From Verrucomicrobiota bacterium (GTDB lineage: Bacteria > Verrucomicrobiota > Verrucomicrobiia > Verrucomicrobiales > Verrucomicrobiaceae), in the NCBI GenBank assembly GCA_023429545.1, contig JAEYUU010000675.1, forward strand, positions 1 through 6,561: 6,561 nucleotides of DNA, in the 5' to 3' direction. Below, in pieces: positions 1 to 6,278 of this stretch. Position 1 is the stretch's first letter. Every line of letters starts with the position of its first letter. Position numbers and translations under genes: made by a program. A model generated the notes under the pieces. The model saw only the letters and a list, made by a program, of their open reading frames with translations, was not told the DNA's origin and did no database searches.

Positions 1-1392
1 CGCCAGCGCGCCCGTCTTGCTTGCTTCCTCATCCACCTTGCCATCGCTCAGATACATGTCGCGCGTAGCGAGCGCCGGCGCGGTCTCGCGTGCATCAATG
101 GCAGTGACCAGTCCATCCATGGCTCGGATGAGCACGAAGCAACCTCCGCCCAAGCCGCTGTTGTGACCGTCCACCACCCCCAGGGTAATCGCAGTCGCGA
201 CAGCCGCATCGACCGCATTCCCGCCCTGTTTCAGTGCATTCATGCCCGCCTCTGTGGCCAGTGGATGCACCGAGGCCACAGCGCCCTTCTTCCACGCCGG
301 CTGTTCCGCCGCCGTGTGCATACTCCTGGCAGGCAGGGCAGAGGCGATCCCACTCAGGAAGGGTTTCAGTGGCTCATAGTGCGAATCTCCATCTTTCCTC
401 GCCCATGCCTTCCCTGCGCGAGCCACCACGAGATCCAGGCTCGGGATCACCACGATGAGGCTGTCCATGAATCCCCATGTCCAGGTGGCATCACGCGGCA
501 GGATAGGGATGCTGCCATCAAAGTTGTTCCACCACAGCATGGAGTAGTGCTGCGGGGCGTGCTCGTGCAGCCCGGGATCATGCTGGGGAAGGCCGGCCAG
601 CTTCGGATCTGGATGCCGCATCGCGTCGAGAAATGCCTTCGGCAAGATCTCCTGCCCATTCCATTTCCCATCGCGCAGGTACAAATAACCAATCCGCGAC
701 ATGGCCTGCACATTCGCCGCGAACCCGGAGCCAAACTCCCTGCGCGGGATGCCGTTGATCTCCTTCGGCCGGTAGGCGTGCGTGCGCCAGCGGATCCCAC
801 CCTTCTGGATTCCGATGGGCGTAAACACCCTCTCCCACATCACCGCATCAAGGTCGCGCCCATAGGCGAGCGTGAGACATTCCGCGAGCCAGTTCGGCCC
901 ACTGTCGCTGTAGTGCCATTTCGTTCCTGGCTCGAAGAGCAGCGGTTCATAGCCACCCTTCTTGGCGAAGCCAGCCGTCTGGTTCGCCAGCATGCGCAGC
1001 GTGACTATGTCCGTCCATCCTTGCTGCTGGTTCTCCTGCGGTGGCACACCGAAATCGGGATGATGCTTCTTCGCCAGGTCATCCAGATCCGCCTTTCCAT
1101 CCTTCATGGCGATGCCCAGCAAGGTCACTCCGATGCCTTTCGAAGACGATTTGAGATCGTACATCGCCTTTGAATCACCCCATTCCATGATCACTTTCCC
1201 TCGATAGATGATGCGGCCGGATCCCTCACCCGTAAGGGCGTAGTCACGTGCTTGCGCCAGTTTCACCTTGTCCACCCCGAGGCTTTCCGGCGTCGCCGCC
1301 TCCCAGGAGTCACCCGGATATTGGGCGTGTGCCGGGGGAACCATGTACGCCATGGATCCCAGGCACAGGGCGAAGCAGAGAAGACGAGGCAT
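1..1392 (-). CDS. Exported serine hydrolase (beta-lactamase class C-like) fused to gamma-glutamyltransferase, partial at the 3' end
   Basis: I translated the minus strand by hand from the ATG at 1392 and found 464 codons with no stop, running off the left edge. Residues 1-23 form a signal peptide (MPRLLCFALCLG..., likely cut after AHA), so the protein is probably exported. Residues about 25-353 are an AmpC/COG1680-type serine hydrolase. It has an SxxK motif at Ser82-Lys85 (predicted nucleophile Ser82) and a Tyr161-Ser-Asp motif in the usual YxN place. The family block WGFMDSLIVVIPSLDLVVAR starts at 306, and no KTG motif is seen. A linker of about 13 residues follows. From about 368 the sequence is the GGT large-subunit start: GAVASVHPLATEAG, GGNAVDAAVATA, SGLGGGCF, then DARETAP, whose Arg435 matches the substrate-binding Arg114 of E. 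coli GGT. The autoprocessing threonine lies outside the window. Known members of these families hydrolyse esters, amides or D-peptides, and gamma-glutamyl bonds, respectively. The actual substrate is unknown. The start lies 7 bp after the MFS stop, with no clear ribosome binding site. Confidence 0.9.
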   Translation of the reverse strand, partial: MPRLLCFALCLGSMAYMVPPAHAQYPGDSWEAATPESLGVDKVKLAQARDYALTGEGSGRIIYRGKVIMEWGDSKAMYDLKSSSKGIGVTLLGIAMKDGKADLDDLAKKHHPDFGVPPQENQQQGWTDIVTLRMLANQTAGFAKKGGYEPLLFEPGTKWHYSDSGPNWLAECLTLAYGRDLDAVMWERVFTPIGIQKGGIRWRTHAYRPKEINGIPRREFGSGFAANVQAMSRIGYLYLRDGKWNGQEILPKAFLDAMRHPDPKLAGLPQHDPGLHEHAPQHYSMLWWNNFDGSIPILPRDATWTWGFMDSLIVVIPSLDLVVARAGKAWARKDGDSHYEPLKPFLSGIASALPARSMHTAAEQPAWKKGAVASVHPLATEAGMNALKQGGNAVDAAVATAITLGVVDGHNSGLGGGCFVLIRAMDGLVTAIDARETAPALATRDMYLSDGKVDEEASKTGALA

Positions 1393-1399
1393 GCGGCTA

Positions 1400-2611
1400 T
1401 CAACGTGGCGCGGGGGCCGGCGCTTGCACTGGTGCTGATCTGGCCACCGGCAACCGGGAGCCTCGCACCAGCACCATTGCTGCAAACACACCGGCAACAG
1501 CACTGACCACCCAGACCGCGTCGGGACTCCACTCATACAGCTTCATCGCACCCAGTGATGCGGTGATATTGCCCAGACTCCATGCCAGTCCCAGGAAGCC
1601 GCTGTATCTTCCCCGCATGTCCTCTGGCGACAGACTGGCGGCATAGGCCTGCTGCCGTGAGAAGGCCATCATCTCGCCCGTGGTGAAGATCACCATGGAG
1701 ATGGTGAAGGCCGCCACGCTGTTATCGAAGGCAAGCACCAGATAGCTCACTCCCAACCCCACATAGCCAGCGGCTATCGCCCCGCGCACCGGCAGGACCC
1801 GTGTCCACGCCGCCAAGGGCATCTCCAGCAGGCAGATCATCACGCCATTCAGCGCGAGCACCGCACCGCACAGGTACATCGGATGGCCGCTCTTCTCGAA
1901 ATGCAACGTGAAGGACGTGTTCGACTGCCGGAACAGATAAGCCACGGCAATGCACGAGACGAACAACGCCAGGAACGGCTGGTTCACGCGAATGGACTTC
2001 AGGGCGTGTCCCCACCCGCTGGCGGCCCGGTTCGAACTCCGGCCTCTGGGCAGGAAGAACAAGGCGATCAGTCCGAAGGTGGCGCTCGTCATCGCATCCC
2101 CGGCGAACAGCCAGAAGAACGATTTCTCCGCCACGAATCCCGCCACTGCGGGTCCGAAGGCCCACGCGAGGTTCACGGAAAAGCGCTGCACCGCATATGC
2201 CGCCAGCCGATGCTCCTGCGGCACGATGTCCTGCACCAAGGCCACGCTCGCGGGTCCGCCCGCTTCCCCGGTAAAGCCTGCCAGAAGCGCGAGCAGCACC
2301 AGCCAGTGCAGTTGCTCCGCCTGGGAAAGCAACATCATGCAACCCGCCCCGGACAACGAGGCCGCTGCCATGGTAATGTTCCGTCCAATGCGGTCCGCCA
2401 GCCAGCCGCCGAAGAGGGAGGCGCAAAAACTTCCAGCGGAATAAGCCGCGATCGCCCATCCCGCCTGGAAGGGGGTGAAGCCCCGCTGGGTCATGAAGAT
2501 GGTCAGGAAGGGCACGACAAACACCCCGAACTTCGTAATGAAAGTCGCTCCTGCCAGCACCCAGAACGGGGATGGCAGAAGGCGCAAGCTTTCACGAAAG
2601 GTGGGAGGCAT
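1400..2611 (-). CDS. MFS transporter, 12 transmembrane helices, drug/metabolite DHA1-like
   Basis: This is a 403-residue inner-membrane secondary transporter when started at the ATG at 2611. Hydrophobic segments run through the whole protein, with the pattern expected for twelve helices. Between helices 2 and 3 it carries the MFS motif A as GGWLADRIGRN (about residues 68-78). Further family-like blocks are QRFSVNLAWAFGPAVAGF in the first half and the charged stretch LSPEDMRGRYSGFLGLAWSLGN in the second half. The C-terminus is a short Pro/Ala-rich tail. A GTG at 2674 would add 21 residues, but it lies at the end of the upstream terminator's T-run and the added residues are Pro/Ser-rich, so I prefer the ATG. 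The 12 bases before that ATG are pyrimidine-rich (CCCTCCTCCTC), with no Shine-Dalgarno. The stop lies 7 bp before the hydrolase-GGT gene, which implies co-transcription and possibly transport of that enzyme's substrate or product. Direction of transport and cargo cannot be told. Confidence 0.88.
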   Translation of the reverse strand: MPPTFRESLRLLPSPFWVLAGATFITKFGVFVVPFLTIFMTQRGFTPFQAGWAIAAYSAGSFCASLFGGWLADRIGRNITMAAASLSGAGCMMLLSQAEQLHWLVLLALLAGFTGEAGGPASVALVQDIVPQEHRLAAYAVQRFSVNLAWAFGPAVAGFVAEKSFFWLFAGDAMTSATFGLIALFFLPRGRSSNRAASGWGHALKSIRVNQPFLALFVSCIAVAYLFRQSNTSFTLHFEKSGHPMYLCGAVLALNGVMICLLEMPLAAWTRVLPVRGAIAAGYVGLGVSYLVLAFDNSVAAFTISMVIFTTGEMMAFSRQQAYAASLSPEDMRGRYSGFLGLAWSLGNITASLGAMKLYEWSPDAVWVVSAVAGVFAAMVLVRGSRLPVARSAPVQAPAPAPR

Positions 2612-2674
2612 GAGGAGGAGGGACGGTGTTGGAGAAAAGCAGGACGGGTGAGATGGAGGTGCCCGGACAGGCAC

Positions 2675-2706
2675 AAAAAAAGCCCGCTCACGTGAGTGGC
2701 GGGCTT
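2675..2706 (-). terminator. Intrinsic terminator reading on the minus strand
   Basis: Bases 2680-2687 (AAGCCCGC) and 2699-2706 (GCGGGCTT) form an 8-bp GC-rich stem. Three more inner pairs form past one bulged base, closing a four-base loop. On the minus strand the hairpin is followed directly by seven T residues (2681-2675). There is no T-run on the plus side, so it works in one direction. It would end transcripts coming from the propeller gene or from the small ORF upstream, and it separates them from the MFS-hydrolase operon. The core CTCACGTGAG (2687-2696) is a perfect 10-bp palindrome. Confidence 0.85.
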
Positions 2707-2743
2707 CGCAAAGGGGATGGAGAAATATCGTCTTCTCTTCAGA

Positions 2744-2896
2744 TCATCCGGCCTTGAGCCCGCGGCGCGCAAAAAACATCCAGCCGCGCACGACGTCGTG
2801 GCGGAGAGTTTTGGCGCAGGCTTTCGGATAGGAGTTCATCTTGTCGTCGAGGTGCGGACAATAGGGCGGCACCAGAATTTTGTCAATGGAGATCAC
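2744..2896 (-). CDS. Possible small ORF (50 aa from GTG, or 31 basic residues from ATG 2839)
   Basis: I do not recognise this ORF. It starts at GTG 2896, eight bases after the propeller gene's TAG stop and five bases after a weak AGGG ribosome-binding-like motif, and ends with TGA at 2744-2746. It is 50 codons long. An in-frame ATG at 2839 gives a 31-residue form with seven Lys/Arg and one Asp, a net charge of about +6. It contains two cysteines (Cys13 and Cys27 of the long form), an aromatic WMFF segment and a C-terminal ARRGLKAG. Third codon positions are mostly G or C, as in the neighbouring genes. The stop sits about 37 bases before the strong terminator, as expected for a last gene in a transcript. 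It is equally possible that this is non-coding leader or sRNA sequence, and no family match can be made by eye. Confidence 0.35.
   Translation of the reverse strand: MISIDKILVPPYCPHLDDKMNSYPKACAKTLRHDVVRGWMFFARRGLKAG
2858..2886 (-). promoter_or_regulatory. Candidate sigma70-type promoter on the minus strand
   Basis: The minus strand has a perfect TTGACA (2886-2881), a 17-base spacer, and TATTGT (2863-2858, 4 of 6 matches to TATAAT). Transcription would begin near 2851. The first possible start codon downstream is the ATG at 2839 and the first terminator is at 2706-2675. The predicted RNA is therefore about 175 bases long and would not include the MFS gene. The promoter overlaps the 5' part of the long GTG version of the small ORF, so if it is active the short version or a non-coding RNA is more likely. 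Confidence 0.4.
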
Positions 2897-2903
2897 ATAT
2901 ACC

Positions 2904-4151
2904 CTATTCCCACAGGCTCCAGGCCACAATCTCCGTATCACTCCGCGCGTATACCGCATCCCTGGTGAAGGCCGGGTGCGCCCAGGTTTTTCCGATGATC
3001 TGGTGCCGTGTGATCTCCTCCACCTTCTCTGGTGTGAACCGGGCAAAGACGAGCTCGCCCACGGCATTCAGCCCGCAGGCGATGTTGTTCCTCTCATCGG
3101 CCCACACGAGGCTCATCTGTGGATTGCGATCCTTCGGCGTGAGCTGGTTGTCATCCTTCCACTGGATGGATCCGTTGCTGAGCTTGAAGCAGACCACCCC
3201 TTGCGCCTTCGTCAGGAGGTACACATATCCATCCTTGTAGAGCGGCTGGCTCATCAGGCCGCAGAGTGTCTTTTCATCACTCCACGCCAGGCTCACGTCC
3301 TGCGGCCCACTTCCCAGCTTCAATGCCCGCGTCCCATGCCAGTAGCCTGACACGAGCAGGATCCCTTCGTGATAGATGGGTTGTGCAATAGATACGCCGT
3401 AGGTGATTTCATAGGGAAACTTCCAGTACACTTCTCCATCGTTGGGCGACATGCCGGTGACGTTCTGCGGTCCCCACTGGATGAGCTGTGGTCCCGATGG
3501 CGCATCAATCACCACCGGCGTGCAGTAGCCCGCCTTGTCACTGCCCCCGCGCCAGCGGAGTTTCCCCGTGGCCGCCTCCAATGCGATAGTGCTCCCCTTC
3601 GGCTCCGCGCCGCAATGGAGCAGCACCGACCCCTCCCAGAGGTAGGGCGATGCCGCAAACCCCCACGTGGGGATCACGGCGTTGTGTTCCTTCACGAGGT
3701 CCACCTGCCACACCACCTTCCCGGATGCCGCATCCAGGCATGCTGCGATCCCCGTGGCGCCCAACGTGTACGCGTTCCCTTCGTGGATCACCACACTGGC
3801 ACGCGGCCCATTGCCGTAGTCGATCGACCCGTATGCCACTGGGTACCGGTGTTCCCATAGCTGCTTCCCTGTCATTTCGTCCAGGCACAGGATCCGTTCT
3901 GTCTCGGGTGACTTTTCACGGTCCATCACATACACGCGCCCGCCGCTCACTGTCACGCCACCATAGCCACCGCCAATCTTCACGCTCCATCGCTGCTTCG
4001 GCTGGATGTCCGCCAGGTTCTTGGGCAGCGCGGGGGTGTTCCAGGCGCCATCACCACGGGGACCGCGAAAGCGCGGCCACTCGTGCACGTTTGCCTGGGC
4101 GGAGGCTTCGGCTGCGAGGAGGATGAGGGCAAGCGTAACGACACATTTCAT
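2904..4151 (-). CDS. Exported PQQ-like beta-propeller repeat protein
   Basis: This is a 415-residue protein from the ATG at 4151. Residues 1-18 are a signal peptide (MKCVVTLALILLAAEASA, then Q). An upstream GTG at 4181 would put ten residues before that peptide and is unlikely. The mature protein opens with WPRFRGPRGDG (25-35), a motif I associate with propellers common in planctomycetes and Verrucomicrobia. It then shows roughly eight repeated blades with the PQQ_2 signature 'D-x-x-TGK-x-x-W': LDEMTGKQLWEHR, LDAASGKVVWQVD, LEAATGKLRWRG, MSPNDGEVYWKF, FKLSNGSIQWKDD, ending in IVAWSLWE. The fold resembles BamB and quinoprotein dehydrogenases. I see no dehydrogenase-specific cytochrome CxxCH motif, so an enzymatic PQQ role is not supported; a binding or scaffold role outside the cytoplasm is more likely. 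It is divergent from the FAD oxidoreductase gene across 110 bp. There is no clear ribosome binding site. Confidence 0.9.
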   Translation of the reverse strand: MKCVVTLALILLAAEASAQANVHEWPRFRGPRGDGAWNTPALPKNLADIQPKQRWSVKIGGGYGGVTVSGGRVYVMDREKSPETERILCLDEMTGKQLWEHRYPVAYGSIDYGNGPRASVVIHEGNAYTLGATGIAACLDAASGKVVWQVDLVKEHNAVIPTWGFAASPYLWEGSVLLHCGAEPKGSTIALEAATGKLRWRGGSDKAGYCTPVVIDAPSGPQLIQWGPQNVTGMSPNDGEVYWKFPYEITYGVSIAQPIYHEGILLVSGYWHGTRALKLGSGPQDVSLAWSDEKTLCGLMSQPLYKDGYVYLLTKAQGVVCFKLSNGSIQWKDDNQLTPKDRNPQMSLVWADERNNIACGLNAVGELVFARFTPEKVEEITRHQIIGKTWAHPAFTRDAVYARSDTEIVAWSLWE

Positions 4152-4261
4152 CGCACAAGAATACGTGTCCAAACCCGCCACCTCTGGCGCTTTTTTCGTA
4201 GCTGAGCCTGACTGTTTCCGCTGCGATCCGGGGCTTTATATCCCGTAGACTGACTCCTCTC
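4152..4261. promoter_or_regulatory. Divergent intergenic region between the propeller and FAD oxidoreductase genes
   Basis: These 110 bases must hold the promoters of two outward-facing genes. On the plus strand the best -10-like element is TTTATATC (4235-4242), about 20 bases before the FAD gene's ATG, but no good -35 lies at the right distance. On the minus strand TATTCT (4165-4160) is a weak -10 candidate, also without a -35. No operator-like long inverted repeat is visible. The leader just before the FAD start is pyrimidine-rich (CTCCTCTC). Confidence 0.4.
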
Positions 4262-6172
4262 ATGAACCGACGCCGCTTCCTCCTCGCCCAGGTCCTCGCA
4301 CTCCTGACGTCCGCCACCGCAGCCTGGGCACAGCCTGCGCGGTATGATGTGCTCGTGTACGGAGGCACGCCTGCGGGCCTTGCTGCCGCCTGCGCCGCCG
4401 CGGATGAAGGTCGCAGCGTGGCGCTGGCGGAGCCGTACTCGTTCGTGGGAGGCCTGGTGACCAATGGCCTCTCCCACACCGATTTCCGCTCGCTGGAGTG
4501 CCATTCCGGCTTCTGGTGGGACTTCACCCAGCGCGTTCATGCGCACTATGTGAAGGAGTACGGCAAGGACTCACCCCAGGCGAAGACCTCGTTCCAGGGA
4601 CAGTTTGGTGAGCCCAAAGTGAACCAGCGCATCCTGGAAGAAATGCTCGCGGAGCGGAAGAACATCACCGTGCTCACGAAACACACGCTGGTGAATGTGG
4701 CCAGCACCCGCAGCATGCCGTCACGCATTATCTCCACCGTGTTCCGAAAAGCAGGCAGCGAAGAGCCAGTCGCGCTCGCGGCAGGCATGTACGTCGATGC
4801 CACCTATGAAGGCGATCTCATGGCCAAGGCCGGCGTGAAGTATGCGGTGGGTCGTGAAGATGAGGCGAAGTACGGCGAATCCATCGCCAAGGGCGTGCCC
4901 GCGGGCGGTGACAAGCAGGTGCAGGGTTATAACTTTCGGTGGTGCATGACCATCGATCCGGCCAACAAACTGCCCGCCGCGAAGCCAGACGGCTACAAGC
5001 GCGAGGACTTCCTGCCGGTGCTCGATTTGTACAAGAGCGGCAAGCTCACTCACGTCTTCGGCGTCGCCATCACCACGGGCCTCGAAGTATCAGAAACTTA
5101 TGGCGCCAGGACCTCCAAGGCCATCTACAAGGTGCAGCCCCCGCTCCTGCCCAATGACAAGACGGACATCAATGACATGTCCCACGGCGTCGTGCGACTC
5201 TCCATGCCCGACATCAATGACGGCTATCCAGATGCGAGTGATGAGGAGCGTGCCAGAATCGTGCAGCAGCACCTCACCTATTCTCTCGGCCTGCTCCATT
5301 TCCTGCAGACGGACCCCGAGGTCCCGGCAAACGTGCGTGAGGATGCGCACCGCTGGGGCTTCTGCAAAGATGAGTGGCCGCAAAACAACCATCTCCCTGA
5401 GCAGCTCTATGTACGCGAAGCGCGCCGCATGATCGGCGTGCACGTCTTCACGCAGAAGGACACCACCTTCGGCCCGGACGATGTTCGGCTGCCGTTGCAA
5501 AAGGACAGCATCGCCATCGGCGACTACTCGCATAACTGCCACGGCACCGGACGCGAAGGCAGCCGCTTCCATGGAAAGCACACCGGCGAATTCTACCAGC
5601 GCGCCGCTCCCTATCAGATTGCCTATGGCACGCTGGTGCCAAAGACCGTGACCAATCTCCTCGTTCCCGTCGCAGCCTCCTCCAGCCATGTCGGCTTTTG
5701 CGCCCTTCGCCTTGAGCCCATCTGGACCCAGATGGGCCAGGCTGCGGGCTTCGCCGCGCATCTCGCGCTCAAGGAAGACACCGGCTCCGTGCAAAAGGTG
5801 AACGTGCCCGCACTCCAGCGCCTCCTGCATTCCCACGGCGCCGCCACCATCTATGTGAACGATGTGCCCCAGAACTCACCCGACTACGCTGCAGTGCAGT
5901 GGCTCGGCATGCTCGGCGGTTTGCACGGCTTCCACAAACCCGGAGGAGGGAACAAGCCACTGTGGCAGGCCTTGTTCGGCCAGTATACCAAAGCCTACCC
6001 CTTGCACGAAGTCGAGCTCAACAAGCCCATTGACGAAGCCCTCCTCCTGAGGTGGACCTCCCTCCTGCCAGAAGGCATCCGCACCAAGGCAGCAGCGGTT
6101 GCCTTGAAAGCCGATGGCAAGACCACACGAGGTGATGTCATCCGTGCGTGGTACAAGCTGACGGTAGAGTAA
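4262..6172 (+). CDS. Exported FAD-dependent oxidoreductase (FAD_oxidored/PF12831-like)
   Basis: This 636-residue protein begins MNRRRFLLAQVLALL, a signal peptide with a twin-arginine-like RRRFLL motif, probably cut after AWA (residue 23). Tat export would suit a protein that binds its FAD before export. The dinucleotide-binding site is YGGTPAGLAAA (Gly34-Gly35 to Gly39), with Glu57 at the end of the second strand to hold the ribose and FVGG following. Other family blocks are VDATYEGDLMAKAGV (178-192), YVREARRMIG (383-392), DSIAIGDYSHNCH (415-427) and TNLLVPVAASSSHVGF (464-479) leading into EPIWTQMGQAAGFAAHLAL. The last 120 residues are a separate helical domain with 'NDVPQNSPDYAAVQWLGMLGGLHGF', which faintly resembles an SLH-type repeat. 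Relatives are often found near polysaccharide-degradation genes, but the substrate is unknown. There is no Shine-Dalgarno before the ATG. A terminator follows at 6194. Confidence 0.92.
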   Translation: MNRRRFLLAQVLALLTSATAAWAQPARYDVLVYGGTPAGLAAACAAADEGRSVALAEPYSFVGGLVTNGLSHTDFRSLECHSGFWWDFTQRVHAHYVKEYGKDSPQAKTSFQGQFGEPKVNQRILEEMLAERKNITVLTKHTLVNVASTRSMPSRIISTVFRKAGSEEPVALAAGMYVDATYEGDLMAKAGVKYAVGREDEAKYGESIAKGVPAGGDKQVQGYNFRWCMTIDPANKLPAAKPDGYKREDFLPVLDLYKSGKLTHVFGVAITTGLEVSETYGARTSKAIYKVQPPLLPNDKTDINDMSHGVVRLSMPDINDGYPDASDEERARIVQQHLTYSLGLLHFLQTDPEVPANVREDAHRWGFCKDEWPQNNHLPEQLYVREARRMIGVHVFTQKDTTFGPDDVRLPLQKDSIAIGDYSHNCHGTGREGSRFHGKHTGEFYQRAAPYQIAYGTLVPKTVTNLLVPVAASSSHVGFCALRLEPIWTQMGQAAGFAAHLALKEDTGSVQKVNVPALQRLLHSHGAATIYVNDVPQNSPDYAAVQWLGMLGGLHGFHKPGGGNKPLWQALFGQYTKAYPLHEVELNKPIDEALLLRWTSLLPEGIRTKAAAVALKADGKTTRGDVIRAWYKLTVE

Positions 6173-6193
6173 GAAAGTCGGAAGCTTGCAACG

Positions 6194-6218
6194 AAGGGGG
6201 CAAGAGTGCCCCCTTTTT
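6194..6218 (+). terminator. Intrinsic terminator after the FAD oxidoreductase gene
   Basis: AAGGGGGCA (6194-6202) pairs with TGCCCCCTT (6207-6215) in a 9-bp stem around the four-base loop AGAG, followed by T residues to 6218. It starts 22 bases after the TAA stop. On the minus strand there is only TTCGTTGC after the stem, so it is at best a weak terminator for the converging gene on the right. Confidence 0.93.
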
Positions 6219-6262
6219 ATTGTGCCTCTTGCGTCTCCTTACGGCCAATCATTCGAGCCTGA

Positions 6263-6278
6263 CCTACACCCCTACACC
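6263..6278. repeat. 8-bp tandem duplication, CCTACACC x2
   Basis: Two exact adjacent copies of CCTACACC occupy 6263-6270 and 6271-6278. The stop codon of the right-hand minus-strand gene (TAG, 6274-6272) lies in the second copy, and the first copy lies just past the gene end. It may be a slippage event with little consequence. Confidence 0.6.

Noticed and set aside
319..321. Internal ATG (Met358) preceded by AGGAG as a separate start for the GGT
   Set aside because: The spacing to AGGAG is one base, too short for efficient initiation. The frame is continuous with the upstream domain, and a GGT starting here would lack an export signal.
163..1173. A 336-codon open frame on the plus strand, antisense to the hydrolase-GGT gene
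   Set aside because: Its product is low-complexity, rich in Arg, His and Pro, and matches no family I know. The opposite strand encodes clear conserved domains. Long antisense frames are common in high-GC coding DNA.
2612..2674. GTG at 2674 as the MFS start
   Set aside because: It directly follows the T-run of the upstream terminator and adds 21 Pro/Ser-rich residues before the normal cytoplasmic N-terminus of an MFS protein.
1883..2695. A 270-codon plus-strand frame antisense to the MFS gene
   Set aside because: The product is rich in Arg, Gln, Gly and His with no hydrophobic or domain pattern, and it crosses the minus-strand terminator. It is a shadow of the transporter gene.
4176..4196. 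Short hairpin (5-bp stem, CCTC loop) followed by six T residues on the plus strand, upstream of the FAD gene
   Set aside because: It looks like a weak terminator or attenuator, but the stem is only 5 bp and no plus-strand promoter is visible before it. The likely -10 of the FAD gene is downstream, so I see no role for it.
5090..5836. A 248-codon minus-strand frame antisense to the FAD oxidoreductase
   Set aside because: The plus-strand protein has continuous family motifs through the region. The antisense product has no recognisable domain, so it is a codon-bias artefact.
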